The notes below the pieces were generated by a model. It did not search any database, was not told the DNA's origin, and saw only the letters and a list, made by a program, of their open reading frames with translations. The position numbers and the translations under genes were made by a program. Positions 10,774 through 22,666 of a stretch of DNA of 64,000 nucleotides are shown here, piece by piece (position 1 is the first letter of the stretch; each line of letters starts with the position of its first letter). Origin of the DNA: Corallincola holothuriorum (GTDB taxonomy: Bacteria; Pseudomonadota; Gammaproteobacteria; Enterobacterales; Neiellaceae); assembly GCF_003336225.1 (NCBI RefSeq), contig NZ_QPID01000008.1, positions 160,669 through 224,668 on the forward strand, written 5' to 3'.

Positions 10774-11923
10774 CACTGCTGTACTCTCTTCACCTGTTAT
10801 CGCCATTGTCGCCGGAGAGATGTCCGGCGACATTCTTGGTGCAGGGCTAATCACTGAATTAAGAAAGCGTTGTCCTAACGCTAAGTTTGTTGGCATTGGC
10901 GGCCCCAAAATGCTCGCTGCGGGCTTTGAAACCTGGTTTCCGATGGAGACCTTGTCTGTCATGGGCCTGTTTGAAGTGATTAAACATTTGCCCGAACTGC
11001 TTAGGGTTCGCCGCCAGCTGTTAACTCGCCTATATGACCTTTCTCCCGATATATTTATTGGCATTGATGCGCCTGACTTTAACCTTGGAGTTGAAAAGCG
11101 CTTAAAGGCTAAAGGAATAAAGACAGTTCATTATGTCAGTCCATCTGTGTGGGCTTGGCGTCCCAAACGTATTTTCAAAATAGATAAGGCGACGGATCTT
11201 GTGCTGTCGCTCTTGCCATTTGAAAAGGCGTTTTATGATAGACACCATGTGGCGTGTGAGTTTGTTGGTCATCCGCTAGCAGATGAGATCCCGTTGAACA
11301 GTGATAAATCCCAGGCTAGGCAAGTGCTTTCATTACCTGCTGAGGGGCTATACCTAGCGGTGTTACCTGGCAGTCGTGGTGGAGAGATGGAAAAACTGCT
11401 GCCTACGTTTATCGAAACTGCACTACGGCTAAAGAAGAGCCTACCCGATTTAACCTGTTTAATGCCCCTCGCCAATGAAGCCCGCAAAGCTCAATATCAT
11501 GAGATCGTTGCACAGTATCCTGGTGCCGAGGGCCTGTTTGCCTGCTTTGATGGGCAGTCCCGGGAAGTGATGGCGGCAGCTGACACCATTTTGTTGGCGT
11601 CAGGTACAGCGGCATTGGAAGCGATGCTGGTTAATCGTCCTATGGTTGTCGCGTATAAAGTCAGTGAAATGACCTATTGGTTAGCGAGAAAACTGGTCAA
11701 AGTGAATTATGTTTCTTTACCCAATTTACTGGCTGACGCGCCCTTAGTGCCAGAGTTGTTACAGCACGATGCTACGCCAGAAAAACTTTATCAGACTTTG
11801 CATCAATTGCTCAGTAGCGACAGCTCTGATATGACCCAACAATTTGAGTCGCTACACCTCGCGCTGCGGCAGGGGGCGAGCGCTAGTGCTGCCGCCGCTG
11901 TTATTAACGTTATGGGATCATAA
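10757..11923 (+). CDS. lpxB: Lipid A disaccharide synthase
   Basis: LpxB is a family 19 glycosyltransferase that joins UDP-diacylglucosamine and lipid [16 protein letters not shown] at the N-terminus, [14 protein letters not shown] sequence ([14 protein letters not shown]) and [15 protein letters not shown] are family signatures. The start is uncertain: TTG 10739, GTG 10751 and GTG 10757 are all in frame inside the end of lpxA, and none has a clear ribosome binding site. GTG 10757 gives 388 residues, nearest the usual length. rnhB follows two bases after the stop. Confidence 0.93.
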   Translation: MASSDSTAVLSSPVIAIVAGEMSGDILGAGLITELRKRCPNAKFVGIGGPKMLAAGFETWFPMETLSVMGLFEVIKHLPELLRVRRQLLTRLYDLSPDIFIGIDAPDFNLGVEKRLKAKGIKTVHYVSPSVWAWRPKRIFKIDKATDLVLSLLPFEKAFYDRHHVACEFVGHPLADEIPLNSDKSQARQVLSLPAEGLYLAVLPGSRGGEMEKLLPTFIETALRLKKSLPDLTCLMPLANEARKAQYHEIVAQYPGAEGLFACFDGQSREVMAAADTILLASGTAALEAMLVNRPMVVAYKVSEMTYWLARKLVKVNYVSLPNLLADAPLVPELLQHDATPEKLYQTLHQLLSSDSSDMTQQFESLHLALRQGASASAAAAVINVMGS

Positions 11924-11925
11924 GA

Positions 11926-12495
11926 ATGCTGATAGCTGGTGTCGATGAAGTAGGCCGAGGACCCTTGATTGGTGATGTGGTAACCGCGGCAGTGATCCTC
12001 GATCCGCAGCAGCCTATTGCAGGGCTTAATGATTCAAAGAAGTTGTCGGAAAAAAAGCGCGAGCTATTGTTTGACGAGATCATCAATAAAGCCATTTGCT
12101 ATGCCGTTGGCAGAGCGTCAGTGGCTGAGATTGACGAGCTCAACATTTTGCACGCCACCATGCTTGCCATGCAACGAGCTGTTTCAGGGTTAGCTATTCA
12201 GCCTGAGATGGCGTTAATTGACGGGAACCGTTGCCCTGAGTTAAGCGTTCCTGCTCGCGCTGTGGTCGGTGGCGATGGCTTGGAGGCTTGTATCAGCGCT
12301 GCCTCCATCGTCGCTAAGGTGACTCGGGATCGAGAGATGCTGTTGCTGGATAAAAAGTATCCTGACTATGCTATTGCCCAACATAAAGGTTACCCCACCA
12401 AACTGCACCTTGAGCGCATCGAGTTGCATGGTGTCACTCCCGAGCATCGACGTAGCTTTAAGCCTGTGAAACGCATTCTGGCGTTATCCGAATAA
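11926..12495 (+). CDS. rnhB: Ribonuclease HII
   Basis: RNase HII removes RNA from RNA-DNA hybrids and starts excision of misincorporated ribonucleotides. The protein has 189 residues and opens with [11 protein letters not shown], which supplies the paired acidic active-site residues; further acidic residues lie in MALIDGN. It is packed between lpxB and dnaE, as in many gammaproteobacteria. Confidence 0.96.
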   Translation: MLIAGVDEVGRGPLIGDVVTAAVILDPQQPIAGLNDSKKLSEKKRELLFDEIINKAICYAVGRASVAEIDELNILHATMLAMQRAVSGLAIQPEMALIDGNRCPELSVPARAVVGGDGLEACISAASIVAKVTRDREMLLLDKKYPDYAIAQHKGYPTKLHLERIELHGVTPEHRRSFKPVKRILALSE

Positions 12496-12507
12496 TAGAG
12501 ACGCTAT

Positions 12508-15500
12508 ATGTCTACTGATCCGAAATTTGTTCATCTTCGCGTCCACAGTGATTTCTCCATGTGTGATGGTTTGAAGAAAATTGGCCCCATTATCAGCCGA
12601 GTTAAAGAACTCGGCATGCCAGCCGTTGCGATCACAGATCAGATGAATCTCTGCGGTTTGGTGCGATTTTATGGCAACAGCCAAGGTAACGCGATTAAGC
12701 CAATTATTGGGGCCGACTTTTGGGTTCAAGTGCCGGAATTTGAGGATGAGCTTTGCCGGTTAACCGTGCTATGTGCCGATAATGACGGCTATAAAAATCT
12801 GACACTTCTGATCTCTAAGGCCTATCAGCGGGGTCATATTCAAGATCGTGCCGTGATAGATCGTGATTGGTTGGTGGAACATGCGGCAGGTTTAATCATT
12901 TTGTCGGGTGCGCGGGAAGGGGACGTAGGGAAGGCATTGCTTAAGGGCAACGAACCGCAGGCCCTAGCTTGTCTCGAGTTCTATCAAAAATATTTTCCGA
13001 ATAGTTACTTCTTAGAGTTGGTGCGCTCCGGGCGTCCCCATGAAGAAAGCTATCTACATATGGCTGTGGCTTTGGCGCAACAGGCCGATGTCCCCGTCGT
13101 GGCAACGAATGATGTGGTGTTTTTAGAGCCTGAGCAATTCGAAGCGCACGAAGTGCGGGTGGCTATTTATGATGGTTTTGCCTTAGAGGACCCGCGTCGT
13201 CCAAAACGCTATAGCGAGCAGCAATACCTGCGCAGCGAAGCGGAGATGTGTGACCTGTTCAGCGATGTTCCTGAGGCGTTGACGAACAGTGTTGAGATCG
13301 CCAAGCGTTGCAATGTAACCGTCCGGTTAGGGGAATATTTTCTACCCAATTTTCCAACTGGCGATCTCACCACGGAAGATTACCTAGTCAAAGTATCGGA
13401 AGAGGGATTAGAGGAGCGCCTTGAGTTTCTTTTTCCTGATGAGAAAGAGCGTGCGGAAAAGCGTCCCGAATATGATGAACGTCTAGATATCGAGCTTGGC
13501 GTGATTAATCAGATGGGCTTTCCTGGTTACTTCCTTATCGTTGCCGAGTTTATTCAGTGGAGTAAAGACAATAATATCCCGGTAGGCCCCGGACGAGGTT
13601 CTGGTGCCGGCTCACTTGTCGCTTACGCCCTTAAAATTACCGACCTTGATCCACTAGAATTTGATCTGCTATTCGAACGCTTTCTTAACCCTGAACGGGT
13701 ATCGATGCCTGACTTTGACGTCGATTTTTGTATGGATCGCCGTGATGAAGTGATCGATCACGTTGCCGAGCTGTATGGTCGCCAAGCGGTATCACAGATT
13801 ATTACCTTCGGTACCATGGCTGCGAAAGCCTCTATCCGTGATGTGGGGCGGGTACTTGGGCACCCTTACGGCTTTGTTGATCGGATCTCGAAATTGGTTC
13901 CTGGTGATCCGGGGATGACCTTGGCCAAGGCATTTGAAGTTGAGCCCAAGTTACCAGAGATCTACGCCGCAGATGACGATGTTCGTGAACTGATTGATAT
14001 GGCTCGGATCCTCGAAGGGGTGACGCGTAACGCTGGTAAACATGCTGGGGGCGTGGTGATCGCGCCCACCACCATTACCGACTTTTCTCCACTGTACTGT
14101 GATGATGAAGGTAAAAACCCTGTCACCCAGTTCGATAAAAATGATGTTGAAACCGCAGGCTTGGTTAAGTTCGACTTCCTGGGGTTACGGACGCTGACCA
14201 TTATCCAGTGGGCACTGGATATGGTGAATGATACTCGCGCCAAGCAAGATCTGCCGCCAGTACGTATTGAATCGATCCCGTTAGATGATCCTGCCAGCTT
14301 TAAGACGCTGTTGAGGCATGAAACCACCGCGGTATTCCAGTTGGAATCCCGCGGCATGAAGGATCTCATCAAACGTCTAAAACCTGACTGTTTTGAAGAT
14401 ATGATCGCCTTGGTGGCATTGTTTCGACCCGGGCCATTGCAGTCAGGCATGGTAGATAACTTTATTGATCGTAAGCTGGGTAATGAGGAGTTGTCCTACC
14501 CGGATGCTAAGTACCAACACGAATCGCTGATACCGATCCTACAGCCCACATACGGCATTATTCTGTATCAGGAACAGGTGATGCAGATCGCCCAGGTGTT
14601 GGCCGGCTATAGCCTCGGTGGCGCGGATCTATTGCGCCGCGCCATGGGTAAGAAAAAGCCGGAAGAGATGGCGAAGCAGCGTTCGACCTTTGAAAGTGGC
14701 GCTGCGGACAATGGCATCGATCCTGATCTGGCGATGAAGATCTTCGATTTGGTGGAAAAGTTCGCCGGATACGGATTTAACAAATCGCACTCAGCCGCCT
14801 ACGCTTTGGTGTCTTATCAAACCTTGTGGATGAAAACCCACTACCCGTCGGAGTTTATGGCCGCGGTAATGTCGGCGGATATGGATAACACCGACAAAAT
14901 TGTTACCTTGGTTGATGAGGTCAGTCGCATGAAGCTGACCATGCGTCCGCCCGATGTGAATGCGGGGCAATACCGTTTTAGTGTCGATGAAGCGGGCGCT
15001 ATCATCTACGGTATCGGTGCTGTGAAAGGAGTGGGTGAGGGACCGATTGAGGCGATTATTGAAGCTCGGGAAGAGGGCGGTCCATTCAAAGACCTATTCG
15101 ATTTCTGTGCTCGTATTGATCTTAAGAGGATCAACCGTCGGATCCTAGAAAAGTTGATTAAATCTGGAGCGATGGACAATCTCGGACCGCACCGGGCGGC
15201 ATTGATGGCTACTTTACCTGATGCCATGAAAGCTGCGGATCAGCATCATAAGGCTCAATCTCAAGGGCAAGACGACTTGTTCGGGTTATTGGCCAGTGCC
15301 GATGAACATGTGACTCAACATTTTGTTAGTTCACCGAAATGGCCAGAAGAAGTATGGCTTGAAGGTGAGCGCGAGACTCTGGGACTGTACCTTACTGGTC
15401 ACCCGATCAACCGTTACTTGAAAGAGCTTAAAAGGTTCACTTCTGGCCGCTTGGCCGACTTGCGCCCTACTGGGCGCGGTAAAACGGTAACGACTGCCGG

Positions 15501-15987
15501 TTTGGTGCTTGGCGTACGGGTGATGATGACTAAAAAAGGCACTCGTATGGGGTTACTCACCTTAGACGATCGCAGTGCCAGACTGGAAGTTATGCTGTTT
15601 TCTGAAGCCTTCGAACGCTATCAGGAGCAATTGGAAAAAGACCGGATCCTAGTCGTCGAGGGAGAGGTCAGCTTTGATGACTTCTCCGGCGGCCTTAGAA
15701 TGACCGTCCGCGATTTGATGGATATCTCTGAAGCCAGAGAAAAATACGCCAAAAACTTGTTATTAAAAGTGAAACAAGCACAATTGGAAGGATCCGGAAA
15801 AAATCGTTTGCAGCAGATTTTACAACAACATTGGCAAGGTGTTTGTCCTGTCAGTGTTCAATATGTCCGTGATGAAGCTGAGGCTACACTCACATTGGGC
15901 ACGCAATGGCGGGTTACCCCCTGCGATAAATTGCTATATGAATTAAGAGAAATGCTCGGCGAAGAACAGGTTGAGCTGGAATTTTAA
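12508..15987 (+). CDS. dnaE: DNA polymerase III subunit alpha
   Basis: This is the replicative polymerase, 1159 residues, nearly identical in length to the E. coli protein. Domains in order: an N-terminal PHP domain ([14 protein letters not shown]), the palm with the catalytic aspartates in [15 protein letters not shown], the fingers and tau-binding region, a helix-hairpin-helix segment, and a C-terminal OB fold (about residues 990-1080). The ATG lies 12 bases behind the rnhB stop. I see no frameshift or unusual insertion. Confidence 0.97.
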   Translation: MSTDPKFVHLRVHSDFSMCDGLKKIGPIISRVKELGMPAVAITDQMNLCGLVRFYGNSQGNAIKPIIGADFWVQVPEFEDELCRLTVLCADNDGYKNLTLLISKAYQRGHIQDRAVIDRDWLVEHAAGLIILSGAREGDVGKALLKGNEPQALACLEFYQKYFPNSYFLELVRSGRPHEESYLHMAVALAQQADVPVVATNDVVFLEPEQFEAHEVRVAIYDGFALEDPRRPKRYSEQQYLRSEAEMCDLFSDVPEALTNSVEIAKRCNVTVRLGEYFLPNFPTGDLTTEDYLVKVSEEGLEERLEFLFPDEKERAEKRPEYDERLDIELGVINQMGFPGYFLIVAEFIQWSKDNNIPVGPGRGSGAGSLVAYALKITDLDPLEFDLLFERFLNPERVSMPDFDVDFCMDRRDEVIDHVAELYGRQAVSQIITFGTMAAKASIRDVGRVLGHPYGFVDRISKLVPGDPGMTLAKAFEVEPKLPEIYAADDDVRELIDMARILEGVTRNAGKHAGGVVIAPTTITDFSPLYCDDEGKNPVTQFDKNDVETAGLVKFDFLGLRTLTIIQWALDMVNDTRAKQDLPPVRIESIPLDDPASFKTLLRHETTAVFQLESRGMKDLIKRLKPDCFEDMIALVALFRPGPLQSGMVDNFIDRKLGNEELSYPDAKYQHESLIPILQPTYGIILYQEQVMQIAQVLAGYSLGGADLLRRAMGKKKPEEMAKQRSTFESGAADNGIDPDLAMKIFDLVEKFAGYGFNKSHSAAYALVSYQTLWMKTHYPSEFMAAVMSADMDNTDKIVTLVDEVSRMKLTMRPPDVNAGQYRFSVDEAGAIIYGIGAVKGVGEGPIEAIIEAREEGGPFKDLFDFCARIDLKRINRRILEKLIKSGAMDNLGPHRAALMATLPDAMKAADQHHKAQSQGQDDLFGLLASADEHVTQHFVSSPKWPEEVWLEGERETLGLYLTGHPINRYLKELKRFTSGRLADLRPTGRGKTVTTAGLVLGVRVMMTKKGTRMGLLTLDDRSARLEVMLFSEAFERYQEQLEKDRILVVEGEVSFDDFSGGLRMTVRDLMDISEAREKYAKNLLLKVKQAQLEGSGKNRLQQILQQHWQGVCPVSVQYVRDEAEATLTLGTQWRVTPCDKLLYELREMLGEEQVELEF

Positions 15988-16038
15988 TCGTCGCATCCTA
16001 TATTTCGAGGGTGTGGCCGACTTGCGGTAGCGAATGCA

Positions 16039-16995
16039 ATGAGCTTGAATTTTTTAGATTTTGAACAGCCGATCGTTGAACTTGAAGCGCAGATTGATGA
16101 ATTACAACTTGTGGCTAAAGGCACCGAGGTTGATATCAGTCTCGAGGAAGAGATCAATCGCCTGCGCCAAAAACGCGATGATTTGACGAAAAAGATCTTT
16201 TCTGGCTTAGGCCCATGGCAGGTTTCACAATTAGCCCGTCATCCTATGCGCCCTTACACTTTGGATTATATTCCACTGTTATTTACTGAGTTCGACGAGC
16301 AGGCTGGGGATCGTGCATTTGCTGATGATCCGGCTATTGTTTGTGGCACAGCACGCCTCGATGGCCAACCCGTGGTAGTGATTGGTCATCAGAAAGGGCG
16401 TGAGACCAAAGAGAAAGTGCGCCGCAACTTTGGTATGCCTAAGCCTGAGGGCTATCGTAAGGCGCTGCGCCTGATGGAGCAGGCTGAGCGTTTCAATATG
16501 CCGATTATTACCTTTATCGACACCCCAGGGGCATACCCCGGTGTCGGCGCAGAGGAGCGTGGTCAAAGTGAAGCGATCGCCCGCAATCTGAAGGTGATGG
16601 CAGGACTTAAGGTGCCGATTATCTGTACCGTGATAGGTGAAGGTGGCTCAGGTGGCGCGCTGGCTATTGGTGTGGGCGACCGGGTTAATATGTTGCAAAA
16701 CAGTACTTACTCAGTGATTTCGCCAGAAGGTTGTGCTTCGATTCTGTGGAAGAGTGCAGATAAGGCACCTAATGCCGCTGAAGCCATGGGGATCACAGCT
16801 TCCCGTCTGCATGAGTTGAAACTTGTAGACGCGGTGCTAGAAGAGCCGATGGGCGGCGCTCATCGCCATACGGATAAGATGGCCGAAACGATGAAAGCCA
16901 AATTACTTTCTGATCTGGCAGCGCTCAAGGGGCTAACGACAGAGCAACTGCTTGAGCAGCGTTATCAGCGTTTGATGGGCTACGGTTACTGTTAA
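16039..16995 (+). CDS. accA: Acetyl-CoA carboxylase carboxyltransferase alpha
   Basis: With AccD this subunit transfers carboxyl from carboxybiotin to acetyl-CoA, the first step of fatty-acid synthesis. The 318-residue protein shows [18 protein letters not shown] and [15 protein letters not shown], the crotonase-like acyl-CoA binding core, plus [11 protein letters not shown]. The ribosome binding site before ATG 16039 is weak. A strong terminator at 17016-17039 follows. Confidence 0.97.
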   Translation: MSLNFLDFEQPIVELEAQIDELQLVAKGTEVDISLEEEINRLRQKRDDLTKKIFSGLGPWQVSQLARHPMRPYTLDYIPLLFTEFDEQAGDRAFADDPAIVCGTARLDGQPVVVIGHQKGRETKEKVRRNFGMPKPEGYRKALRLMEQAERFNMPIITFIDTPGAYPGVGAEERGQSEAIARNLKVMAGLKVPIICTVIGEGGSGGALAIGVGDRVNMLQNSTYSVISPEGCASILWKSADKAPNAAEAMGITASRLHELKLVDAVLEEPMGGAHRHTDKMAETMKAKLLSDLAALKGLTTEQLLEQRYQRLMGYGYC

Positions 16996-17015
16996 CCCCA
17001 CGAAATTGATGAGCA

Positions 17016-17039
17016 ATGGGCGCATAGGCGCCCATTTTT
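17016..17039 (+). terminator. Rho-independent terminator after accA
   Basis: ATGGGCGC (17016-17023) pairs perfectly with GCGCCCAT (17028-17035) around a four-base loop, and five T residues follow. It marks the likely end of the envelope/lipid/dnaE transcript before tilS. Confidence 0.85.
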
Positions 17040-17081
17040 GATCCCAATGGTTTATACCGTGATTTCAAATATCGATAATTT

Positions 17082-18437
17082 ATGGCTAGTGCACTGAAAT
17101 CGATTTTCAAGCAGCAAGTTGAGGCGCTCATTACTCAGGTCGAGGCGACGTCTGTTTGGGTATCGCTTAGTGGTGGCTTGGACTCGGTGGTCTTAATGCA
17201 CCTGCTGGCCAACTGGCACGCCGACAACGCTTGTTCACTGCCGATGTCTGCTATTCACGTAGATCACGGACTCAGTAAAAATGCTCAGGCTTGGGCGCAG
17301 TTTTGTGAAGCACAGTGCCAGCAATTGTCGCTGCCAGTAAAGATTTGTCAGGTTAGACCGAAGCAAGGCCCGAGGCTAAGTTTGGAAGCTGAGGCGCGCG
17401 AGGCACGTTATAACGCCATTCAACAACAGTTGCCCAAGCGCGCTTTGTTGTTGACTGCCCATCACCTCAATGATCAAAGCGAAACCTTTCTGCAGCGATT
17501 GCAACGTGGCTCAGGGCCATCTGGGCTGTCCGCTATGGCTACTGTGAGCGAACTTAAACCAGGGTTAATGGTAGGGCGGCCCTTACTCTCAGTCTCCCGC
17601 GACGAGCTTGCTGAATATGCTGAGCAGCAAGGATTACACTGGGTTGAGGATGAAAGTAATCAAGATCTGCTGTTTGACCGCAATTTTTTACGTCATCAGG
17701 TGCTTCCCTTGCTACGTCAACGTTGGCCGAGTATCGAGCGAACCATGGCACGTAGCGCTCGCCTCTGTGCCGAGCAAGAACTACTTCTGCAGGAGTTTGT
17801 TGCTGCTGATCTCGCGGCTGCTGTTTCCTGCGAAAATGCTCTGAATATTACCTATCTGAGGGAGCTGACGCCGCTACGTCAAGCGTATCTGTTACGCAGT
17901 TGGCTTAAACAGCAGGGCGCCCAGATGCCCAGCGAAGCACAGTTAAGTAATATGCTAAGCAGCTTATTGGTTGAACGGCAAGACGCGTCACCGGAGGTGT
18001 GTTGGTCAGGGAGCTGTGTTCGTCGTTATCGCCATCAGCTGTATTTGGTTGAACAGCAATCAGCTAGGGATTTAACGTCGCTGATATTGCCATGGGATTG
18101 TCGCTCATCGCTGGTTTTACCCTATGGCTTAGGAACGCTCGAAGTGACTCGTCAAGTGCAGGGTACAGCTGACATGCCAGTGCTTAAGCTGCCACAAAAT
18201 GAATGTGTAAGCGTCAGGTTTCGTTCAGGAAACCCGACTTGCCGCCCCTACGGTCGAAAGGGGAGTCGCCCTTTGAAAAAGCTATTTCATGAGTATCTTG
18301 TGCCGCCCTGGCAACGAGAATCCGTGCCATTGATTTACTATGATGATGAGCTGGTGGCGGCGGTCGGACTCTGGATCTGTGAAGAGTTTGCGCAGATTGA
18401 AGGCGAAGGGGGCACGTTCAGATTATCTCGCCCTTAG
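17082..18437 (+). CDS. tilS: tRNA(Ile)-lysidine synthase
   Basis: TilS converts C34 of tRNA(Ile2) to lysidine, so that the tRNA reads AUA as Ile. The 451-residue protein carries the PP-loop SGGLDS at residues 30-35, IHVDHGLSKNA, and the later TAHHLNDQSETFLQRLQRG signature. The C-terminal substrate-binding domain includes RFRSGNPTCRPYGRKGSRPL. It is probably transcribed alone, between the accA terminator and its own terminator at 18470. Confidence 0.95.
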   Translation: MASALKSIFKQQVEALITQVEATSVWVSLSGGLDSVVLMHLLANWHADNACSLPMSAIHVDHGLSKNAQAWAQFCEAQCQQLSLPVKICQVRPKQGPRLSLEAEAREARYNAIQQQLPKRALLLTAHHLNDQSETFLQRLQRGSGPSGLSAMATVSELKPGLMVGRPLLSVSRDELAEYAEQQGLHWVEDESNQDLLFDRNFLRHQVLPLLRQRWPSIERTMARSARLCAEQELLLQEFVAADLAAAVSCENALNITYLRELTPLRQAYLLRSWLKQQGAQMPSEAQLSNMLSSLLVERQDASPEVCWSGSCVRRYRHQLYLVEQQSARDLTSLILPWDCRSSLVLPYGLGTLEVTRQVQGTADMPVLKLPQNECVSVRFRSGNPTCRPYGRKGSRPLKKLFHEYLVPPWQRESVPLIYYDDELVAAVGLWICEEFAQIEGEGGTFRLSRP

Positions 18438-18469
18438 TGCAGGCGAGCGAAGTTAGCAGTGTAAGCTAA

Positions 18470-18493
18470 GGGAGCTGACGCTCCCCTATTTTT
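18470..18493 (+). terminator. Rho-independent terminator after tilS
   Basis: GGGAGC (18470-18475) and GCTCCC (18480-18485) form a six-base stem with loop TGAC, followed by CTATTTTT. It separates tilS from the convergent diguanylate cyclase gene. Confidence 0.75.
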
Positions 18494-18499
18494 CTTCGA

Positions 18500-19399
18500 T
18501 TAGGCCTGTTTTAAGCAGTTACGTCCATTGGCTTTTGCCTGGTAAAGCGCTCGGTCAGCTCTTTCAAAGAGCGTTCTGACGCTGTCAGCGGGGCGAAAGC
18601 GGGCGCAACCGATACTGGTTGAGACCTTTAGGCGGCGCAGGGTTTTTTCACTGAGCAGGCCATCCTGAATGCGCCTGCTGATGGTTTGCGGCACCTCATT
18701 ATCACCGTCGAACAATAAAACAACAAACTCATCACCGCCCAATCTAAATGCACTGTCTGCTTCACGAACCGAGCGCTTAATGATCTTGGCAAAGCTAGCG
18801 AGTACCTCATCACCCACTAGATGGCCCTCTTGGTCATTGATCAGCTTAAACCGGTCGAGATCCAACACCATCAGGTGCAATGCAATACCGCTACGTTGCG
18901 CTTGTGCTAGCAGGCGTGGAAGGTTGTCCTCAAATTCACTGCGATTGCCTAAGCCCGTAAGGCTGTCTTTTAGTGCCGATTGCTTCAATTCGAGGAAGGT
19001 GATGCTGTTTTTCAGAGGAAATATCAGCTGCCGATGAAGACGAGCTAACTGTTCCAGTTGCAGTGGCGATAGTGGCGACAGGCTGTTGTAACAAATATGC
19101 CCAAGCTGACGTCCAGCGATCGCTAAAGCAAAATGATGAGCAAATTTTGAGTGTTCGGAATAGGCAACCACATGCTTAAAATCAGTACGATGAAAAGTCA
19201 TACTGGCGAAATTGACTTGGGTGGCCGCATATTCGGCGAAGATCTCTAATAGTTCTTCTATCTCTAGCGTTGTTTGCAGTCGATCAGAGAGATTCTGGCT
19301 ATCCAACAGCTCTTCGGCGGCGAAAGGCGGAATATAGGCCGCGCGACGAAAATCAGCTTCGCTGACACTATGACTTTCGATTAGATATAGATTTTCCAC
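18500..19399 (-). CDS. GGDEF diguanylate cyclase
   Basis: This protein probably makes the second messenger c-di-GMP. It has 299 residues. The N-terminal 130 or so have no clear membrane segment and look like a GAF-type or other sensory fold, which I infer from length and pattern only. The C-terminal half is a complete GGDEF domain, with LTGLGNRSEFEDNL, DLDRFKLINDQEGH and RLGGDEF at about 219-225. The inhibitory I-site RxxD (READ) sits exactly five residues before GGDEF, so product inhibition is expected. It stands alone and is convergent with tilS. Confidence 0.9.
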   Translation of the reverse strand: MENLYLIESHSVSEADFRRAAYIPPFAAEELLDSQNLSDRLQTTLEIEELLEIFAEYAATQVNFASMTFHRTDFKHVVAYSEHSKFAHHFALAIAGRQLGHICYNSLSPLSPLQLEQLARLHRQLIFPLKNSITFLELKQSALKDSLTGLGNRSEFEDNLPRLLAQAQRSGIALHLMVLDLDRFKLINDQEGHLVGDEVLASFAKIIKRSVREADSAFRLGGDEFVVLLFDGDNEVPQTISRRIQDGLLSEKTLRRLKVSTSIGCARFRPADSVRTLFERADRALYQAKANGRNCLKQA

Positions 19400-19573
19400 A
19401 ACACACTCCTACTTCATTCGCTAAAACTAAAGCAAGAAAAGTGCCGAATATACTTTTTTCAATTAAAACAGCTTTGTATGGAAATTATTTGGTGGATTTC
19501 ATCTCGAGTGTCGAACCGTTGACGTTTGACTTGCCGCTGAACTAAATCACGTTGGCAAAGATTTGCCGCCTAA

Positions 19574-20716
19574 TTATTGACCTAAGAAGTCACGGATATT
19601 TTTTCGCTGGGCAATGCCGTCTTGATAGCCAATTTCTATCAGTTGTTGGCAATAGCTTTGTTCGAACATGAGGTAACTGACCAGACTCGATTCGGAATGG
19701 CGGTTAACGCCGATCAGTTTGAGCATACTGCGGATGGTGAGGGGCAACTGTGAGTAGCATTCGGCAGCGACCTGGCGAAAATCATGGGTAGGGTTGATCA
19801 CTAAGGTCTCAATCTCTCTTAGCTGCAAATCGTCACGTTGCTCTGGGCTGATCTTACTCAAGGTGTTATTGATCCTGTGCAAGCGCTCTAAATCGGAGTT
19901 CAGTGTGTCAGCGAAGACGGTATCCAGAAGGTGACCGGCGACAGTGGCGATGCTGGGATGATGGGCTGGTTTTGGCCGGTACTGCGTGGCCATTGGTTTC
20001 TCAACGCCGATCACAAATAGTTTATCTGCACCTAAATGCACGGCGGGGCTGAGGGGGGCTAACTGATGGACTGAGCCGTCACCAAAATAGGCTTGATTGA
20101 TCCTAACCGACGGAAAAATGCCTGGAATAGCCGAGGAGGCCATTAAGTGTTGCGGGTTAATGATGGTCGGCACGCCGGATCGTCGGGCACGTTGCCAGCC
20201 GGCGCGATTTTGCCCCTCTTGAAAGAAGCAGATTGAGTCGCCACTGGTGTAGCAAGATGCCGTCACCGTCAGCGCTTTTAGCGCGCCGTTGATTATATTG
20301 CGATCGATGCGTTTGAAGTCGAGAACGAACTCAAGTAGCTCTCTTAACGGTGCATTGTCTAATAATGATACGGGGCGTTTGTATGCATAATCGGCCTGGA
20401 AATTGGACATGATGTTCTGTAACAGGTGACCAAATACCCCCCACAAGTCGGTGCGATAGACCTGATTAATGCGAAAGTTTTTCCATACCCACTCTAGTTT
20501 GCGGATCCCTAAATGAAAACAGGAGGCATAACAGGCCAACGCCGTACCGTTAATCGCACCGGCAGAGGTGCCACATATGATAGGAAAGGGGATGGCATGA
20601 TTTCTTGGGTACAGAGAAGCGATAGCCTTCAGAACGCCAACTTGATACGCGGCGCGGGCGCCGCCACCAGTTAGCAGTAGGGCACAGGTGGGGGACTGTG
20701 AGCTCGTTGCAACCAA
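19574..20716 (-). CDS. Patatin-like phospholipase
   Basis: A predicted serine acyl hydrolase of the patatin family, 380 residues. GGGARA at residues 17-22 forms the oxyanion hole, GTSAG at 49-53 carries the nucleophile Ser, and YFGDGSVHQ carries the dyad Asp (D-G-S where D-G-A/G is usual). No signal peptide is visible, so a cytoplasmic or membrane-associated location is likely. The start is TTG at 20716 with GAGGA eight bases upstream. The substrate is unknown. It is distinct from rssA at 28302, with a different length and C-terminus. Confidence 0.85.
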   Translation of the reverse strand: MVATSSQSPTCALLLTGGGARAAYQVGVLKAIASLYPRNHAIPFPIICGTSAGAINGTALACYASCFHLGIRKLEWVWKNFRINQVYRTDLWGVFGHLLQNIMSNFQADYAYKRPVSLLDNAPLRELLEFVLDFKRIDRNIINGALKALTVTASCYTSGDSICFFQEGQNRAGWQRARRSGVPTIINPQHLMASSAIPGIFPSVRINQAYFGDGSVHQLAPLSPAVHLGADKLFVIGVEKPMATQYRPKPAHHPSIATVAGHLLDTVFADTLNSDLERLHRINNTLSKISPEQRDDLQLREIETLVINPTHDFRQVAAECYSQLPLTIRSMLKLIGVNRHSESSLVSYLMFEQSYCQQLIEIGYQDGIAQRKNIRDFLGQ

Positions 20717-20837
20717 ACAGTTTGTCCTCTAGTGATTGTTTATCCGAGTATAGTCTGCGTCTGTCGTCAGGTTGTGAGCTAGCTTTTAGGCTTAACAATT
20801 AAGCCTTAGTTATTGAACTAAAAATGCTGTCTGAGGC

Positions 20838-20866
20838 AAAAAAATGGCGACCGAAAGGCCGCCATT
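20838..20866 (-). terminator. Rho-independent terminator after proS
   Basis: Read on the minus strand, AATGGCG and CGCCATT (20860-20866 and 20843-20849) form a stem, followed by a run of seven T residues (20844 down to 20838). It lies 22 bases behind the proS stop. Confidence 0.85.
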
Positions 20867-20888
20867 GATGGGAGGTAGAGGTGAAAGT

Positions 20889-22601
20889 TTATGCTTGCTG
20901 AGTGATGAAGTTCACCACCTCATCAATCGCAATTTTCTGTTTTTCACCGCTGTGACGATTCTTGTACTCCACTACACCTTCATCAAGGTTGCGTTCACCG
21001 ATCACTAAGCAATGAGGAATGCCAATCAGTTCCATATCTGCGAACATGACACCTGGGCGCTCTTTACGATCATCAAATAGCGTGTCGATGCCAGCGTCTT
21101 TAAGATCCGCATACAGTTTGTCTGCAACCTCTTTTACCCGTGCAGATTTATGCATATTCATCGGCAGTACAACGACGTTGAATGGTGCAAGACCATCAGA
21201 CCAGATAATGCCATTGTCATCATGATTCTGCTCGATTGCGGCGGCGACAATGCGCGATACGCCGACGCCATAACAGCCCATGGTCATTACCTGATGTGAG
21301 CCTTGTTCATTGAGTACACCCGCTTTCATTGCTTCGCTGTACTTGCTGCCCAGTTGGAATATGTGGCCGACTTCGACACCGCGCTTGATCGATAGGGTGC
21401 CATGGCCATCAGGGCTGATATCGCCTTCTACCACGTTCCGCAGATCGGCGATTTCAGGCAGAGCGAGATCACGTTCCCAGTTGATGCCAAAGTAGTGTTT
21501 ATCATCAATATTGGCGCCAGCGCTAAAATCTGACATCTGGGCGACAGAGCGGTCAATCACACAAGGTACCTTGAGGTTAACTGGGCCTAATGATCCTGGA
21601 CCGGCGCCGATAAGCTTACGGATCTCATCTTCAGTGGCAAACTCTAGCGGGCTAGCAATTTGTGCTAGTTTCTCAGCTTTAAGTTCATTTAGATCGTGAT
21701 CACCGCGAACGATCAGTGCGATCAATTCTGCCTCAGCTTCTTCTGCGGCTTTTACCAACAGTGTTTTAACCGTTTTCTCGATCGGCAGATCGAACTGTGT
21801 CACTAGCTCGTCAATGGTTTTCGCTTTCGGCGTATCCACCAGAGTCATTTCTTGGCTTGGCGCAGCACGTTCGCCGGCAGGGGCTACAGCTTCTGCCATC
21901 TCGATATTCGCGGCGTAATCACTGTCACTGGCAAAAGCGATCGCATCTTCGCCAGATTCAGCCAGGACGTGGAATTCGTGGGACACGCTACCACCGATTG
22001 AGCCTGTATCGGCTAGTACGGGGCGGAATTCCAACCCTAACCGTTTAAAGATATTGCAGTACGCCTGGAACATCACATCATAGGTTTGCTGCAGTGACTC
22101 TTCGCTTAGATGGAAAGAGTATGCATCTTTCATCAAGAACTCTCGGGCGCGCATCACACCAAAACGGGGGCGAACCTCATCGCGGAACTTGGTTTGGATC
22201 TGAAACAGGTTTAGCGGCAGTTGCTTGTAGCTGCTAACCTCTTTCCGCACTAACTCGGTGATCACCTCTTCGTGGGTAGGCCCCAGGGCAAATGGGCGGT
22301 TATGGCGGTCTGTAATACGCAATAGTTCTGGGCCAAACTGTTCCCAGCGGCCAGACTCTTCCCATAAATCGGCAGGTTGAACGACGGGCATGGAAACTTC
22401 GATAGCGCCAGCACGCTCCATCTCTTCACGAACCACCTTTTCGACTTTACGCAATACGCGTAATCCGGTTGGTAGCCAGGTGTAGAGGCCTGAGGCCAAT
22501 TTACGGATCATTCCTGCGCGAAGCATCAATTGATGACTGGTGATTTCGGCGTCAGATGGTGTTTCTTTCAGAGTTGACAGCAAGTACTGAGTCGTACGCA
22601 T
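20889..22601 (-). CDS. proS: Prolyl-tRNA synthetase
   Basis: This class II aminoacyl-tRNA synthetase charges tRNA(Pro). It has 570 residues, the bacterial type with an inserted editing domain (about residues 225-400) between motifs 2 and 3. Visible class II elements include [19 protein letters not shown] near the N-terminus, the [15 protein letters not shown] region, and [13 protein letters not shown] (motif 3). The anticodon-binding domain closes the protein. The ATG at 22601 is clear. It is transcribed alone and ends at the terminator 20838-20866. Confidence 0.97.
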   Translation of the reverse strand: MRTTQYLLSTLKETPSDAEITSHQLMLRAGMIRKLASGLYTWLPTGLRVLRKVEKVVREEMERAGAIEVSMPVVQPADLWEESGRWEQFGPELLRITDRHNRPFALGPTHEEVITELVRKEVSSYKQLPLNLFQIQTKFRDEVRPRFGVMRAREFLMKDAYSFHLSEESLQQTYDVMFQAYCNIFKRLGLEFRPVLADTGSIGGSVSHEFHVLAESGEDAIAFASDSDYAANIEMAEAVAPAGERAAPSQEMTLVDTPKAKTIDELVTQFDLPIEKTVKTLLVKAAEEAEAELIALIVRGDHDLNELKAEKLAQIASPLEFATEDEIRKLIGAGPGSLGPVNLKVPCVIDRSVAQMSDFSAGANIDDKHYFGINWERDLALPEIADLRNVVEGDISPDGHGTLSIKRGVEVGHIFQLGSKYSEAMKAGVLNEQGSHQVMTMGCYGVGVSRIVAAAIEQNHDDNGIIWSDGLAPFNVVVLPMNMHKSARVKEVADKLYADLKDAGIDTLFDDRKERPGVMFADMELIGIPHCLVIGERNLDEGVVEYKNRHSGEKQKIAIDEVVNFITQQA

Positions 22602-22666
22602 GGGTTTTCCGGATCAGGATTAAAAAATTGGCGATAGTGTAACAACGCTGGCGCTTGCAAAAAAGG